Positions 45,916-55,234 of a stretch of 64,000 nt of DNA are shown here, piece after piece (the stretch's first letter is position 1; each line of letters opens with the position of its first letter). The position numbers were made by a program, and so were the translations under genes. The notes under the pieces are model-generated. The model was not told where the DNA came from and made no database searches. It worked only from the letters and a program-made list of their open reading frames with translations. The DNA is from Thermomicrobiales bacterium (lineage in GTDB: Bacteria > Chloroflexota > Chloroflexia > Thermomicrobiales > UBA6265): NCBI GenBank assembly GCA_041390825.1, contig JAWKPF010000009.1, positions 123,727 to 187,726 of the forward strand, given 5' to 3'.

Positions 45916-46337
45916 TCATGCGTGGTGATGAGGCTCGTCGTCCGGGTTGGAGGCGGTGCCGCAAATTGCGTCGACCTCGATCTCGATGAGCATGTCAGGT
46001 GAGATCAGCGCCGCCACCGCCACAAGTGTGCCGGCAGGGCGGACAGCACCAAAGTACTCACCCAGAAGCGGAACGACCTTCGCGCTGTCGTCGATGTTGG
46101 TCAGGTAGACGCGATAGCGGACGACATCGCCGATCGAGGCTCCCGCTTCGTGCAGGGCGTTCACGATCGTCGACATTGTTTGCCGAGTCTGCGCGATGAC
46201 ATCGCCCGGTCCGACCAACTTCCCATCCTTCATGGCGGTCGTTCCCGCCACGTAGAGATGCTCGCCGACGCGAACGGCGCGTGAATAACCGCCCTTTGCT
46301 TCCCAGGGTCCCCGGACGAGATCAATTGGCGTTTCAT
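45916..46337 (-). pseudogene. RidA-family gene with a single frameshift near its 5' end
   Basis: The start at 46337 (GGAGAAACC before ATG) reads MKRQLISSGDP, then loses frame; the RidA sequence resumes one frame over as WEAKGGYSRAVRVGEHLYVA, TTAMKDGKLVGPGDV, and GAVRPAGTLVAVAAL. Adding one C to the CCC-TGGG run at about 46304-46310 restores a 140-residue protein. RidA enzymes deaminate reactive enamine/imine intermediates released by PLP enzymes, fitting the neighbouring aminotransferase. A homopolymer error is as likely as a real mutation. Confidence 0.8.
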
Positions 46338-46374
46338 GGTTTCTCCATTCCAGCTGCGACGTTTTGTATCGGGC

Positions 46375-46806
46375 TCATGCCGATCGAGACTGGCTCTCGG
46401 AAGGGACCCCGCTACCGATGATTGCGTCGACATCGATTTCGATTTTCAGATCGGGATGAATCAGCCCCGCCACTGCCACCAGGGTGCCGGCTGGCCGAAT
46501 GGCGCCAAAGGACGGCGCGAGTTCCTCACGCACCGCGGAGAGATCTGCCATGTCGGTGAGATAGATGCGATAGCGAACGATATCGTTCATCTTCGCCCCC
46601 GCGCGTTCGAGAGCGGCTTCGATGTTGGAGAGCACTTGTTGCGTCTGGGCGCGCACATCGTCCTTGCCGATCACCTGTCCGTCCAGCAGAGAAATCATGC
46701 CGGAGACAAAGACACTCGTCCCGACGCGAACCGCCGGGGAATAGTTTCCCGCGGGTGGCCCAAACGAAATCAACTGACGTGGAGCCTCGTTTCCGTCGTT
46801 TGTCAT
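46375..46806 (-). CDS. RidA-family enamine/imine deaminase
   Basis: The 143-residue protein has PRQLISFGPPAGNYSPAVRV, VFVSGMISLLDGQ, VLSNIEAALERAGAKMNDIV, and the active-site Arg/Glu region AIRPAGTLVAVAGLIHPDLK with EIDVDAI. It is a close relative of the frameshifted copy next door, evidence of a tandem duplication. Start ATG 46806 overlaps the stop of the VOC gene by 4 bases; the open frame extends further but without support. Confidence 0.9.
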   Translation of the reverse strand: MTNDGNEAPRQLISFGPPAGNYSPAVRVGTSVFVSGMISLLDGQVIGKDDVRAQTQQVLSNIEAALERAGAKMNDIVRYRIYLTDMADLSAVREELAPSFGAIRPAGTLVAVAGLIHPDLKIEIDVDAIIGSGVPSESQSRSA

Positions 46807-47579
46807 GATCGGTCGGTGCTTTCGCTTGTGGCGAGCTCGAGCTCCCACTGGACCCCGTAGGGCCGTTTGGCATAGTCGAAGAGATAGTCGGCATAGCGCG
46901 CTCGCTCCGGATCGGTGATGCCGCGATCGGCCTCCTTGACCTCGGAGAACTGGAACATGAACGTCACGTCGCCGTTGCGGTAGAAGAAGTAGAGGCTCCA
47001 ACGCTCGTCCCGCTCCAGCATGGTGAAATCGCTGATGAGCCGGTCCCGGTTGCGTTGCAGGTGCGCGTACGCCGCGGCCAAGTCGTCGACGACAAAGCCG
47101 AGGTGGTGCCAGCGTGAGGCTCCGCCGGTCGAGAGTGGTCCGCCTTCACCTGTGTCGAAGAGCATGATGGTCGTGGGTCCAGTGGTGAGCACTGTCAGAT
47201 GGGGATCGTCGCGCATGACCCGCATCTGAACGACATCGCGCAGGAAGTCGCGCGCGCCGGGCCGATCCTCGACAGAAATCGCCAGATGATCGAATCCAAT
47301 GTTGCGCCAGGATCCGTCCGCCTCAGGGATCGGTTCGGCAAAGGTGACGATCCGGTCGATGTGAAGATGATCCGCCAAATCGCCGAGGAAGTTGTCGGGA
47401 TAGAGCTCGCGTCCGTCTTCGCTGCGAAAAACGAGCCGGTGCCCTGCAGTGAACTGGGTCGGCAACGCTGCATGGAACGCCTCATGGATGATGGCGCCGC
47501 GTCGAGCGGTGAGTGGATACTCTGTCCCGTTCAAGAGAAAAACGATGTCGATCTGCTGATCCGGATTGATAGGGGGCAT
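46803..47579 (-). CDS. VOC-superfamily (glyoxalase-like) protein
   Basis: Residues about 85-215 form the VOC fold: FDHLAISVEDRPGARDFLRD, TIMLFDTGEGG, RWHHLGFVVDDLAAAYAHLQ, and YFFYRNGDVTFMFQF. His and Glu at the usual metal positions are plausible. Residues 1-75 (IDIVFLLNGTEYPLTARRGA and following) form an extra N-terminal beta-rich domain I cannot name. GGAG precedes ATG 47579. It is coupled by overlap to the RidA gene downstream, so a shared small-molecule detoxification task is possible. Confidence 0.75.
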   Translation of the reverse strand: MPPINPDQQIDIVFLLNGTEYPLTARRGAIIHEAFHAALPTQFTAGHRLVFRSEDGRELYPDNFLGDLADHLHIDRIVTFAEPIPEADGSWRNIGFDHLAISVEDRPGARDFLRDVVQMRVMRDDPHLTVLTTGPTTIMLFDTGEGGPLSTGGASRWHHLGFVVDDLAAAYAHLQRNRDRLISDFTMLERDERWSLYFFYRNGDVTFMFQFSEVKEADRGITDPERARYADYLFDYAKRPYGVQWELELATSESTDRS

Positions 47580-47708
47580 GTGCTCGCTCCGTAGAGGAAA
47601 CGGTCCGGATTCGGAACCACCGGCTAGCTCCAAGCGTACACTCATGCGAAACGGAGCGGATGAGCCGTTCCGACGATGGGGCATGCCCAATTCAGGAACA
47701 ACAACGCC

Positions 47709-49001
47709 ATGAATCGATTGTCACCCAACTCTGAGCCAGCTCCTCGATTTCGAGGCGCCGCGGCCGGCAGGGTTTTGCTTGCTTGCCTGGTGTTCGGCGC
47801 GTTTCTCGCAGGCATTGTGACCGCCGAGGCTGTCGGGATGCGCGTGGCCACCGCTTCGACCTCGATTGCCGACCAGCCCGACTTTTCGACGCTGCAAACG
47901 GTCTGGGATCTCATTCACGACGAGTTCGTCGATCCCGAAAAGATCGACGATCAAGCGCTCCTCTATGGCGCCGCCCGCGGGATGGTCGACAGTCTCGGAG
48001 ATACCGGGCATTCGAGCTTCCTCGATCCAGCCGAAGCGAAGGTGTTTCGCGCCGCACTCGAGGGAGAACTCATCGGCCTGGGGATCAGCATCGAATACCG
48101 CAATCGGGAACCGGTCGTTGTCGCGCCGATCAAGAATTCCCCGGCTGAAAAGGCCGGCATCCGCGCGGGCGACATCATCGTCGAGATCGACGGTCAGCCG
48201 ACCTTGGGCATGACCGATGCCGAGGTATCGCTCCATCTGCGCGGCGAGGAGGGAACGCCGGTCACGCTGACGGTCGATCGGGCGACCTCCGCGGAGCTGA
48301 TCGAGATTACGGTGATACGTGGGCGGGTCGATCTCGATCCGGTGACCTGGGCGTATCTGCCAGACGGGCTCGCGATCGTGCAACTGCATGAGTTTTCGTC
48401 CGGATCCGGCCAGGCGGTCAGAGAGGCGTTGCAAGATATAACTGCCAGTGGCGAAGTCACAGGCATAGTGCTCGACCTGCGGAACAACCCTGGCGGATAC
48501 GTCACCGAAGCAATCACTGTCGCGAGCCAGTTCCTGCCCGAGGGAAAGACGATCTATCTCCAACAGGAACGGGGTGGACAGGATGAGCCTATCGCCACCA
48601 TTGGCAACGATGGCGCCGCGCTGGATGTGCCGCTGGTGGTGCTCGTGAATCGGGCTTCCGCCTCCGCGGCCGAGATCGTTGCCGGCGCGCTGCGAGACAA
48701 TGGCCGCGCGCTTGTGATCGGCGAACGGACCTATGGAACCGGCACCGTCGTTTCGACGTTCGAGCTGCAGGGCGGATCGGCGCTGGCGCTCGGTACATCC
48801 TTCTGGAAGACACCCGATGGCGATCTGGCCTGGAAGGTCGGACTGGAGCCGGATATCGAGGTTCGGCAAGCGGACGATCTGGGAATCATCGATATCATCG
48901 ATGGTCAGGCGCTTTCCGACACCCAGCTCGACGCCGCGCAGGACGACCCGCTCGAGACAGCGGTCGAGACGCTCCACGACGATATCGCAGCGGCCGCGTA
49001 G
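47709..49001 (+). CDS. S41-family C-terminal processing protease homolog lacking the dyad lysine
   Basis: The 430-residue protein has a membrane anchor or signal (about 18-40, VLLACLVFGAFLAGIVTAEA), an N-terminal helical region, a PDZ domain (about 125-205, IGLGISIEYRNREPVVVAPI, GIRAGDIIVEIDG), and the peptidase core (VLDLRNNPGGYVTEAITVA). The nucleophile Ser319 is present in NRASASAAE. The general-base Lys expected 25 residues later is Thr344 (GERTYGTGTVV instead of FGKGTVQ). The start is either 47709 or the in-frame ATG at 47676; neither has a good binding site. Activity is therefore uncertain. Confidence 0.85.
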   Translation: MNRLSPNSEPAPRFRGAAAGRVLLACLVFGAFLAGIVTAEAVGMRVATASTSIADQPDFSTLQTVWDLIHDEFVDPEKIDDQALLYGAARGMVDSLGDTGHSSFLDPAEAKVFRAALEGELIGLGISIEYRNREPVVVAPIKNSPAEKAGIRAGDIIVEIDGQPTLGMTDAEVSLHLRGEEGTPVTLTVDRATSAELIEITVIRGRVDLDPVTWAYLPDGLAIVQLHEFSSGSGQAVREALQDITASGEVTGIVLDLRNNPGGYVTEAITVASQFLPEGKTIYLQQERGGQDEPIATIGNDGAALDVPLVVLVNRASASAAEIVAGALRDNGRALVIGERTYGTGTVVSTFELQGGSALALGTSFWKTPDGDLAWKVGLEPDIEVRQADDLGIIDIIDGQALSDTQLDAAQDDPLETAVETLHDDIAAAA

Positions 49002-49164
49002 GTCACCGGGAGTGGCCTCCGGGAAAAATCGGGAGGTGCCCGCGCACCCCGCGTCTTTGGGTTCTGCATGGTATCGTTTGCGCCGGATTCGCTCAGACGT
49101 CGCTGGCCGATTCCCGAGCCTCAACGGCCCGCACGATGTTGCTTCCAAGGGGGCAGCGACCACA

Positions 49165-49599
49165 ATGTTCTCTGTCGAAAGTTGGCCGCAACCGGCGGCT
49201 CGCGCATGGATCGTTGCGCGGCGCTTTCAAAAATTCCTGGTCGTCGGCGCTGTCGGGCTGGGCGTGAATCAAGGGATGCTCTTTCTCCTGCACCAGGGGA
49301 TCGGCTCACATCTCGTCGTCTCCTCGACCATCGCCATCTTCATTTCGATGATCGTTACGTTCATGCTCAACGAGCATTGGACGTGGCACGACCGCGGCAG
49401 CGGGCCGCTCGTTCATCGGATGCTGAAGTACTTCCCCATCAATCTCATTGGGCTGGTGATCAATGTGGTTATCCTCAAGACGTTGGTGGCGGAGACCGGA
49501 ATGAACTATCTGATCGCCAACTTGTTCGGCGCGGGCGCCGCCGCGGTTTGGAACTTCATTCTCAACAATCACTTCACGTGGGGAGAAAACGAGGAGTAG
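49165..49599 (+). CDS. GtrA-like membrane protein
   Basis: The 144-residue protein has four membrane helices and the PF04138 landmarks FQKFLVVGAVGLGVNQGMLF, IFISMIVTFMLNEHWTW, and AAVWNFILNNHFTWGEN. GtrA-type proteins flip or assist polyprenyl-linked sugars in cell-surface polysaccharide synthesis. The ATG at 49165 is the first in the conserved region. Its neighbours (FAD oxidoreductase, large membrane transferases) support an envelope glycan cluster. Confidence 0.85.
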   Translation: MFSVESWPQPAARAWIVARRFQKFLVVGAVGLGVNQGMLFLLHQGIGSHLVVSSTIAIFISMIVTFMLNEHWTWHDRGSGPLVHRMLKYFPINLIGLVINVVILKTLVAETGMNYLIANLFGAGAAAVWNFILNNHFTWGENEE

Positions 49600-49781
49600 C
49601 CAACACCGATACACCTTTCGTGCAGATGCGTGCGAATGGCCCGTGGTGGTATACCCTTATGTGCTGCTCTTCGAACGAGACGGTCGAAGACGCATGCTGC
49701 CAGCGCCGGCAGCGTTGAGCCGCACGAATGCGTCTCCCCATCGACGATTCAACCTGTACCCTTTCGGAGGAATGTGACCGA

Positions 49782-51275
49782 ATGCCAGTTTCGAGTAACG
49801 GGCACAGCGGCGAGGTGACCGAGCCGCGCGACACCCTGATCATGGGAGCCGGTCCCGGCGGACTCTGCTCGGCATATGTGCTTTCGAAAGCCGGCGTCAA
49901 GGCGACCGTCGTCGAGCGGGCGCCATTCGTGGGCGGTCTTGCCCGCACCATCAAACGGGACACCGAGTACGGCGAGTTCAAGTTCGACATCGGTGGGCAT
50001 CGCTGGTTTACCAAGAACGACCGCCTGAACGATCTCTTCAAGGAAGTGATCGGCGAGGAATTGCTCTGGGTCAACCGCATTAGCCGGATCTATTTCGATG
50101 GCAAGTACGTCGACTATCCCCTCAAGATCAGCAACGCGCTCAAAGCCATCGGTCCGGTGACAGCTGCTCAGGCAATGGCCGATTACGGCCGCACCCGGGC
50201 GCAGAAGAAGGTGCGTCCGACACCGGTCGAATCGATGGAAGACGCCTACATCGACCAGTTCGGTCCGACGCTCTACAAGCTCTTCTTCAAGAACTACTCG
50301 GAAAAGGTCTGGGGTCTACCGTGTGACCAGATGAGTGGCGACTGGGTGACGCAGCGCTCGAAGGGGATGTCGATCGTCACGGCGGTCAAGGATGCCGTCG
50401 TCCCGTCCAAGGGCGCAGTCGTTTCCCTGATCGATGAGTTCATGTACCCGAAGTATGGATTCGGACGCCTTTCCGAACGCATGACCGACAAGATCGAAGC
50501 CATGGGCAACCAGGTGCGGCTTGGTGCTGGCGTCACCAAGGTGCATCGTGACGGAAACCGCGTTACAGGAGTGACGGTCGAAACCGAGAATGGCGAGGAG
50601 CGCCTGGAAGCGACGAACTACATTTCGTCCATTCCGTTGACGGTGCTCGCCAAGATCGTCGATCCTCCCGCGCCGGCCGACGTGTTGGCTGCAGCCGATT
50701 CGCTCACGTTCCGCAACATCATCACCGTCAATGTGATGCTCAAGCGCAAACAGGTGACCCCCGATACCTGGCTCTATGTGCACGACAAGCGCATCCTCTT
50801 TGGTCGCTTCCATGAACCGAAGAACTGGAGCCCCTACATGGTCCCCGGCGACGATTTCACGTCGCTGGTGATCGAATACTTCTGTTCCTTTGGCGACCAT
50901 ATCTGGGAGATGACCGAAGAAGAGCTGGTCGAGAACGCGGTCGATCATCTGGTGAACGACCTCAAGTTCATCGACCGATCCGAAGTGATCGGCGGATTCA
51001 CTATCCGCGCGCCCCGGGCCTATCCCTCGTACGTGATGGGCTACGAGAAGCCGCTGAACAAGATCAAGGCATTCATCGACAGTCTCGAGAATTTGCAGAT
51101 CATCGGTCGTTACGGAACCTTCCGTTACAACAACACCGATCACTCGATCGAAACCGGATTGCTGGCTGCCGAGAACATCCTTGGTGAACGGCACGATCTC
51201 GATCAGGTCAATGCCGACCAGGAATATCACGAGATCAAGCAAGTCCGAAAAACTCCAGCGGCCGCCGGAAGCTAG
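49782..51275 (+). CDS. FAD-dependent oxidoreductase (protoporphyrinogen-oxidase/UGM-like)
   Basis: The 497-residue enzyme has the dinucleotide motif TLIMGAGPGGLCSAYVLSKA with the acidic end VVER, then GGLARTIKR and FDIGGHRWFTKNDRLNDLF. The C-terminal FAD contact is YGTFRYNNTDHSIETGLLAA. This combination occurs in UDP-galactopyranose-mutase-like and amino-oxidase-family proteins of polysaccharide clusters. Substrate undefined. GGAGG precedes ATG 49782. It lies three bases before the start of the next membrane protein gene, so they form an operon. Confidence 0.8.
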   Translation: MPVSSNGHSGEVTEPRDTLIMGAGPGGLCSAYVLSKAGVKATVVERAPFVGGLARTIKRDTEYGEFKFDIGGHRWFTKNDRLNDLFKEVIGEELLWVNRISRIYFDGKYVDYPLKISNALKAIGPVTAAQAMADYGRTRAQKKVRPTPVESMEDAYIDQFGPTLYKLFFKNYSEKVWGLPCDQMSGDWVTQRSKGMSIVTAVKDAVVPSKGAVVSLIDEFMYPKYGFGRLSERMTDKIEAMGNQVRLGAGVTKVHRDGNRVTGVTVETENGEERLEATNYISSIPLTVLAKIVDPPAPADVLAAADSLTFRNIITVNVMLKRKQVTPDTWLYVHDKRILFGRFHEPKNWSPYMVPGDDFTSLVIEYFCSFGDHIWEMTEEELVENAVDHLVNDLKFIDRSEVIGGFTIRAPRAYPSYVMGYEKPLNKIKAFIDSLENLQIIGRYGTFRYNNTDHSIETGLLAAENILGERHDLDQVNADQEYHEIKQVRKTPAAAGS

Positions 51276-51277
51276 CG

Positions 51278-52876
51278 GTGGATGCCGCTGAGCGGCCCTT
51301 CCAGCCCGAATCACGAGAACACCCCGACGCGGTCGAAGCCACGTCGGGGTCGCCATCCCGGAGCGAGCGCCTGCGCCAGTTCGCCAGCACCACGGTCGGG
51401 CGATTCCTGCTCATTCTTTTCATTGTTTTCGTCGCCAAGCAGATCCTGACGGTCCTCGTCTTTCCGCCGTTTAGCGGGCACGACGAGGTTGCGCATTTCA
51501 ACTACCTGCAGACGGTCGTAACCGAGCAGCGTCCGCCCGAACTCTTCCGCTGCCCGACGAACGACGGAAAAGACTGCCTCGACAGTTTCGAGCGCCTGAC
51601 AGATACCGAGTTCGCTGCCTGGCAGGGAGATATCCTCCCTGACTACTACTATCGTTACTGCCAGTTCATCCTCGACTGGAGTCCCTGCGAGCCAGACAAT
51701 CCCCGCTGGCTGAACGATCCGTTCCGGGCAGCAAGCTGGGGGTTCATTGGCCAGTTTCCCGCCGGCACGCAGTACGTCGCCAACCACCCTCCGCTCTACT
51801 ACCTGCTGCTCGCGCCCGTGGCAAAGGCGGGAGAATCGCTTTCACCCGAGTCCCTCCAGTATGTGCTCCGCGCCATGGCGATTCTGTTCGGTTTGGCGGT
51901 CATCTTGCTGGCATTTCTGACGACGCGCCAGCTTTTTCCGAACGACCGTTTCCTGTTGATCACCGTGCCGGCGTTCGTAGCTTTCCAACCGCAGGTCTCG
52001 TATGAGAGCGCGATGGTGAACAACGACATCGCCGGGATCGCGTTCGTCAGCCTGGTGATCTACCTGCTCGCGCGTGGTCTGCGGAGCGGGTTCGACTTCG
52101 TCACGTGCGCGTGGGTTGGGGCTGCGCTTGGTCTGGCCATGTTGGCGAAGAGCAATTCGCTCTTCATCATTCCCGCGATCGCGATGGCGATCATCTTCGG
52201 GTGCGGTTGGCGCAACTGGCGCGGCTGGGTCCCAAGAGGAATCGTAACGGCCGGTGTTGGCGGCGTGCTTGTGCTTCCCTGGTACGTGTGGTTCTACCGA
52301 ACCTACGGCAACCTGGACGCGTTCGAGCAGATCCGCACGCTGCAATCGCCCTGGAACAAGCCGGGAGGAACCTTTACCGAGCTCTTGTTCAACCGCGGAT
52401 TTGTCTGGATGCGTTGGCGGGAGACCTGGGGTGAGTTCGGTTGGCGCAGGATTCATCTCGATAGCAGCTTTCTCTGGTTGATCGCCTTTCCGATTGTCGC
52501 TGGCCTGGTCGGACTCGGTATCTACGCATTACTCGCGGCAATGCGGCACTACTCCCAGAGCGATGCGAGCGGACCGCTTGGTTTCGAACCACCCGACCGA
52601 GCGCAGGCAATCGGTGTTGGGGTTCTCCTGCTTTCGGTCGTTACTGCCTATCTTGCCGTCATCCAGTTCGGCACCCAGTTCTCGCTGACGCAAGCCCGCT
52701 ATTTCTTCCCGATCGTGAATGCATTCGCACTTCTCGTGCTGCTCGGGCTTCGGACGCTGATCCCGCGGCCGATTCGGCCTATCGGAAGCGGATTGGTTGT
52801 TTTCGGACTGGTCTTCATGAATCTCATCATCTACACGCGGTACGTTATCCCGTACTGGCATATCCAGATGAACTGA
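51278..52876 (+). CDS. Glycosyltransferase-like polytopic membrane protein
   Basis: The 532-residue protein has about 11-12 helices from residue 42 on. The first periplasmic loop carries acidic residues in FSGHDEVAHFNYLQT, placed like the catalytic Asp/Glu of GT-C (ArnT/PMT-type) transferases using polyprenyl-phosphate sugars. An N-terminal charged tail precedes the first helix. The GTG start at 51278 lies two bases past the preceding stop. Assignment to GT-C is by topology and the DE motif, not by a firm family match. Confidence 0.7.
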   Translation: MDAAERPFQPESREHPDAVEATSGSPSRSERLRQFASTTVGRFLLILFIVFVAKQILTVLVFPPFSGHDEVAHFNYLQTVVTEQRPPELFRCPTNDGKDCLDSFERLTDTEFAAWQGDILPDYYYRYCQFILDWSPCEPDNPRWLNDPFRAASWGFIGQFPAGTQYVANHPPLYYLLLAPVAKAGESLSPESLQYVLRAMAILFGLAVILLAFLTTRQLFPNDRFLLITVPAFVAFQPQVSYESAMVNNDIAGIAFVSLVIYLLARGLRSGFDFVTCAWVGAALGLAMLAKSNSLFIIPAIAMAIIFGCGWRNWRGWVPRGIVTAGVGGVLVLPWYVWFYRTYGNLDAFEQIRTLQSPWNKPGGTFTELLFNRGFVWMRWRETWGEFGWRRIHLDSSFLWLIAFPIVAGLVGLGIYALLAAMRHYSQSDASGPLGFEPPDRAQAIGVGVLLLSVVTAYLAVIQFGTQFSLTQARYFFPIVNAFALLVLLGLRTLIPRPIRPIGSGLVVFGLVFMNLIIYTRYVIPYWHIQMN

Positions 52877-52877
52877 C

Positions 52878-53204
52878 GTGCTGCCGATGGATCGACGGTC
52901 TGCCACTCGCCATGCTGTTGTCGCCAGAGTGCTCGTCTGGGGCGCCCTGAGCGCCGCGCTGCTCGGATATCTCCGATGGGGGGCCGAGCCCACGGCTGTC
53001 ACCAGCTACTACTTCATCGTGCGATCGGTGCCGGAGATCTGGTCCCGCTTCTACGAGGGTTTGCCGGAGATCGGCAATGCGCGCCTGCTCGATGCCGTCT
53101 ACTGGATCTGCATTGGAGCGTCAATCGCCGGAGTGCTGGCGCTGCTGTGGTTTGCTCTCGATCCAGAGGATGGTGAACCCGAGCCCGAGGCGATCGAGCG
53201 ATGA
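52878..53204 (+). CDS. Small membrane protein of the envelope operon
   Basis: The 108-residue protein has two hydrophobic helices (about 16-33, VLVWGALSAALLGYLRWG; about 72-92, WICIGASIAGVLALLWFAL) and an acidic tail (DPEDGEPEPEAIER). No family is recognised. GTG 52878 or ATG 52887 may be the start. It begins one base after the preceding gene and overlaps the following by 4 bases, so it is part of the same operon. Confidence 0.65.
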   Translation: MLPMDRRSATRHAVVARVLVWGALSAALLGYLRWGAEPTAVTSYYFIVRSVPEIWSRFYEGLPEIGNARLLDAVYWICIGASIAGVLALLWFALDPEDGEPEPEAIER

Positions 53205-55234
53205 ACTCCATTCCGAGTCCGAGGATTCGGTTTCGGCGTTCACGCGCGATCGATGCTTTCTGGCTCGTTTTTCTTGCGATCCTTGCGCTCTGGGTTTTCC
53301 ACCGGCTGGGCGCATTCGATCTCTGGAATCAGATTCCGCTTCCGGACGGCACGACCGAACGCTTTGTGCGCACCTTTGGGGCGGCGGATCACCCGTTTCA
53401 CGCCACAAGGGCCGAGCTGTTGCGCCGCTCCCTGGCAAGCGGTGAGGTGATGCGCTGGGTTTCAGCGCATCAGGGTGGCTACCCGGTCGAGTTCTACCCG
53501 CTCGGGGCGCCCGCATTCGAAGTGCTGATCTGGGCGGCGATGCTCGGAGCGCTCCCGATGATGGCAGCCCACAAGCTCGCCGTTATCGTGATCTTTCTCC
53601 TGCCAGCCCTTGGATACCTGTTGCTGGCACGGGAGGACCGCATTCCGCTTGGTGTCGGCGTGCTCGCGCTGGTGTTCCACATTTCGGTGCGCGGCTTCTG
53701 GTGGTCGGGCGGCTATTGGGAGCTCGTCGACTGGGGACTCGTCAGCAGCAGTCTGGCGATGACCGCGCTGCTTGCGTTCCTGCCAATCTCGTTTCACGCG
53801 GTACGGGCGCGCTCGATCCGCTGGGGCGCCTGCGCGTCGATTGTGGCCGCGTTCGCAGTCTATACAAACGTGCGGTCGTTCATTCCGTTGGCCGCGATCG
53901 CCATTGGGATGATTGCGTCGCTCTGTTGGGAGTCAGATCGGCGTGAGCATCTCCGGGGAAAGGTCACGGCCGCGGCGGCAATCGTTGTCATGGCAGGGCT
54001 GCTGGCGGCGCCGCTCCTCATCGCATTGGCTCGGTACAACGATCTGTATTTCTTCGTCGTCTACGAGAGATACGACTCGCTGAGGGAGTACTGGGACGCA
54101 TCGATGACGGCGGTCTCGCGCCCGATCCTTTGGCTCGGGCTCTCCGGACTGGCGCTTGCCTTCATACGCCCTGAATTGCGAGCTGGGCGCTTCGTTGCGT
54201 TCACCACAATCACTTATTTCGCAGTAACCATTCTCCTCAGCGGACTCATGCCTGGTCCCCATATCGAACAGCTCGAAGCCACGCGGCTCATGCCGTTCCA
54301 GCGTGCCCTCACGTTCTTTCTTGCGGCGCTCGCGGTCTATGTGACGCTGGCCCTTCTGGCGGATCTGATCAAGCGGTACCGTCTGACGATCGTCAATCTG
54401 GGGCTCGTTGCGGGGACTCTGCTCACGCTCCTGCTGTATATCTTTGTCGACAGCTCTCCTGTTCCGGAAAGCGACCGAGCCCTCTATCCGGTTCTGAACA
54501 CTGGCGACTCCTACATGCTGGACCAACAGCACGCCGTCGAACTGGCCAACGAACGAGACGAGCCGGGAACCGCCATTCTGGTGCTCGGCAGCATTCTCTC
54601 CTGGCACGATCAGTTCTGGTCGATCGAGTGGAGCGAGCGACCCTTCTATTTCGACGATTGGCTCTGGTACTGGCAGAAGGACCTTGCCGGGGAGTACAAC
54701 CCTGAACGTGAGCACGTCTATCCCGATCCGGCAACCACGCTCGATCCCGAATTTCTCTCTGGCCAGGGGATTGGCGCCGTTGTCGTCTTCGGACGAGCGC
54801 TCGATGCGGCGCGCAGCTCGACGGCTCTGGAATCGATTTCGGACTCCGGCACCTACAGCGTCTTTCTCGTGCGCGATCCGACCCCCGTCATTACGGCCGA
54901 CGGCGCCGAGACGACCGAGATCGACCTGGAGAATCAGCGCTACTCCGCGACGGTTTCGCAACCGTCGACGACGTTCGAAGTTCGACGCAACTGGTTCCCT
55001 CGCTGGACCGCAACGGTCGACGGCCGACCGGCCGACATCACGAAAGACGCAAACGGATTCATGACGGTCACCGCGTCTGAGCCAGGCACCAGAGTCGAGC
55101 TGGTCTATGGTGTGGACGGTTGGGATTGGCTTGGCCGCATCCTGCTGCTGGCTGGAATGGCGAGCGCCGCGGTCGCAATCGTGCAGCCGCGGCGCGTCGA
55201 GCGTTTCCTGAAGATCGAATCGTCCGGGAACTAG
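53201..55234 (+). CDS. Large polytopic membrane protein with C-terminal extracytoplasmic domain (YfhO-like)
   Basis: The 677-residue protein has about 12 helices up to residue 420, then a soluble outer domain (about 425-640) with WFPRWTATVDGRPAD, and a last helix (LLLAGMASAAVAIVQP). The terminal domain resembles that of YfhO/GT-C proteins acting in glycosylation of surface polymers. Acidic residues near LPDGTTERFVRTFG lie in the first outer loop. It overlaps the preceding small gene and ends convergently with the ThDP enzyme gene by 4 shared bases. Confidence 0.65.
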   Translation: MNSIPSPRIRFRRSRAIDAFWLVFLAILALWVFHRLGAFDLWNQIPLPDGTTERFVRTFGAADHPFHATRAELLRRSLASGEVMRWVSAHQGGYPVEFYPLGAPAFEVLIWAAMLGALPMMAAHKLAVIVIFLLPALGYLLLAREDRIPLGVGVLALVFHISVRGFWWSGGYWELVDWGLVSSSLAMTALLAFLPISFHAVRARSIRWGACASIVAAFAVYTNVRSFIPLAAIAIGMIASLCWESDRREHLRGKVTAAAAIVVMAGLLAAPLLIALARYNDLYFFVVYERYDSLREYWDASMTAVSRPILWLGLSGLALAFIRPELRAGRFVAFTTITYFAVTILLSGLMPGPHIEQLEATRLMPFQRALTFFLAALAVYVTLALLADLIKRYRLTIVNLGLVAGTLLTLLLYIFVDSSPVPESDRALYPVLNTGDSYMLDQQHAVELANERDEPGTAILVLGSILSWHDQFWSIEWSERPFYFDDWLWYWQKDLAGEYNPEREHVYPDPATTLDPEFLSGQGIGAVVVFGRALDAARSSTALESISDSGTYSVFLVRDPTPVITADGAETTEIDLENQRYSATVSQPSTTFEVRRNWFPRWTATVDGRPADITKDANGFMTVTASEPGTRVELVYGVDGWDWLGRILLLAGMASAAVAIVQPRRVERFLKIESSGN

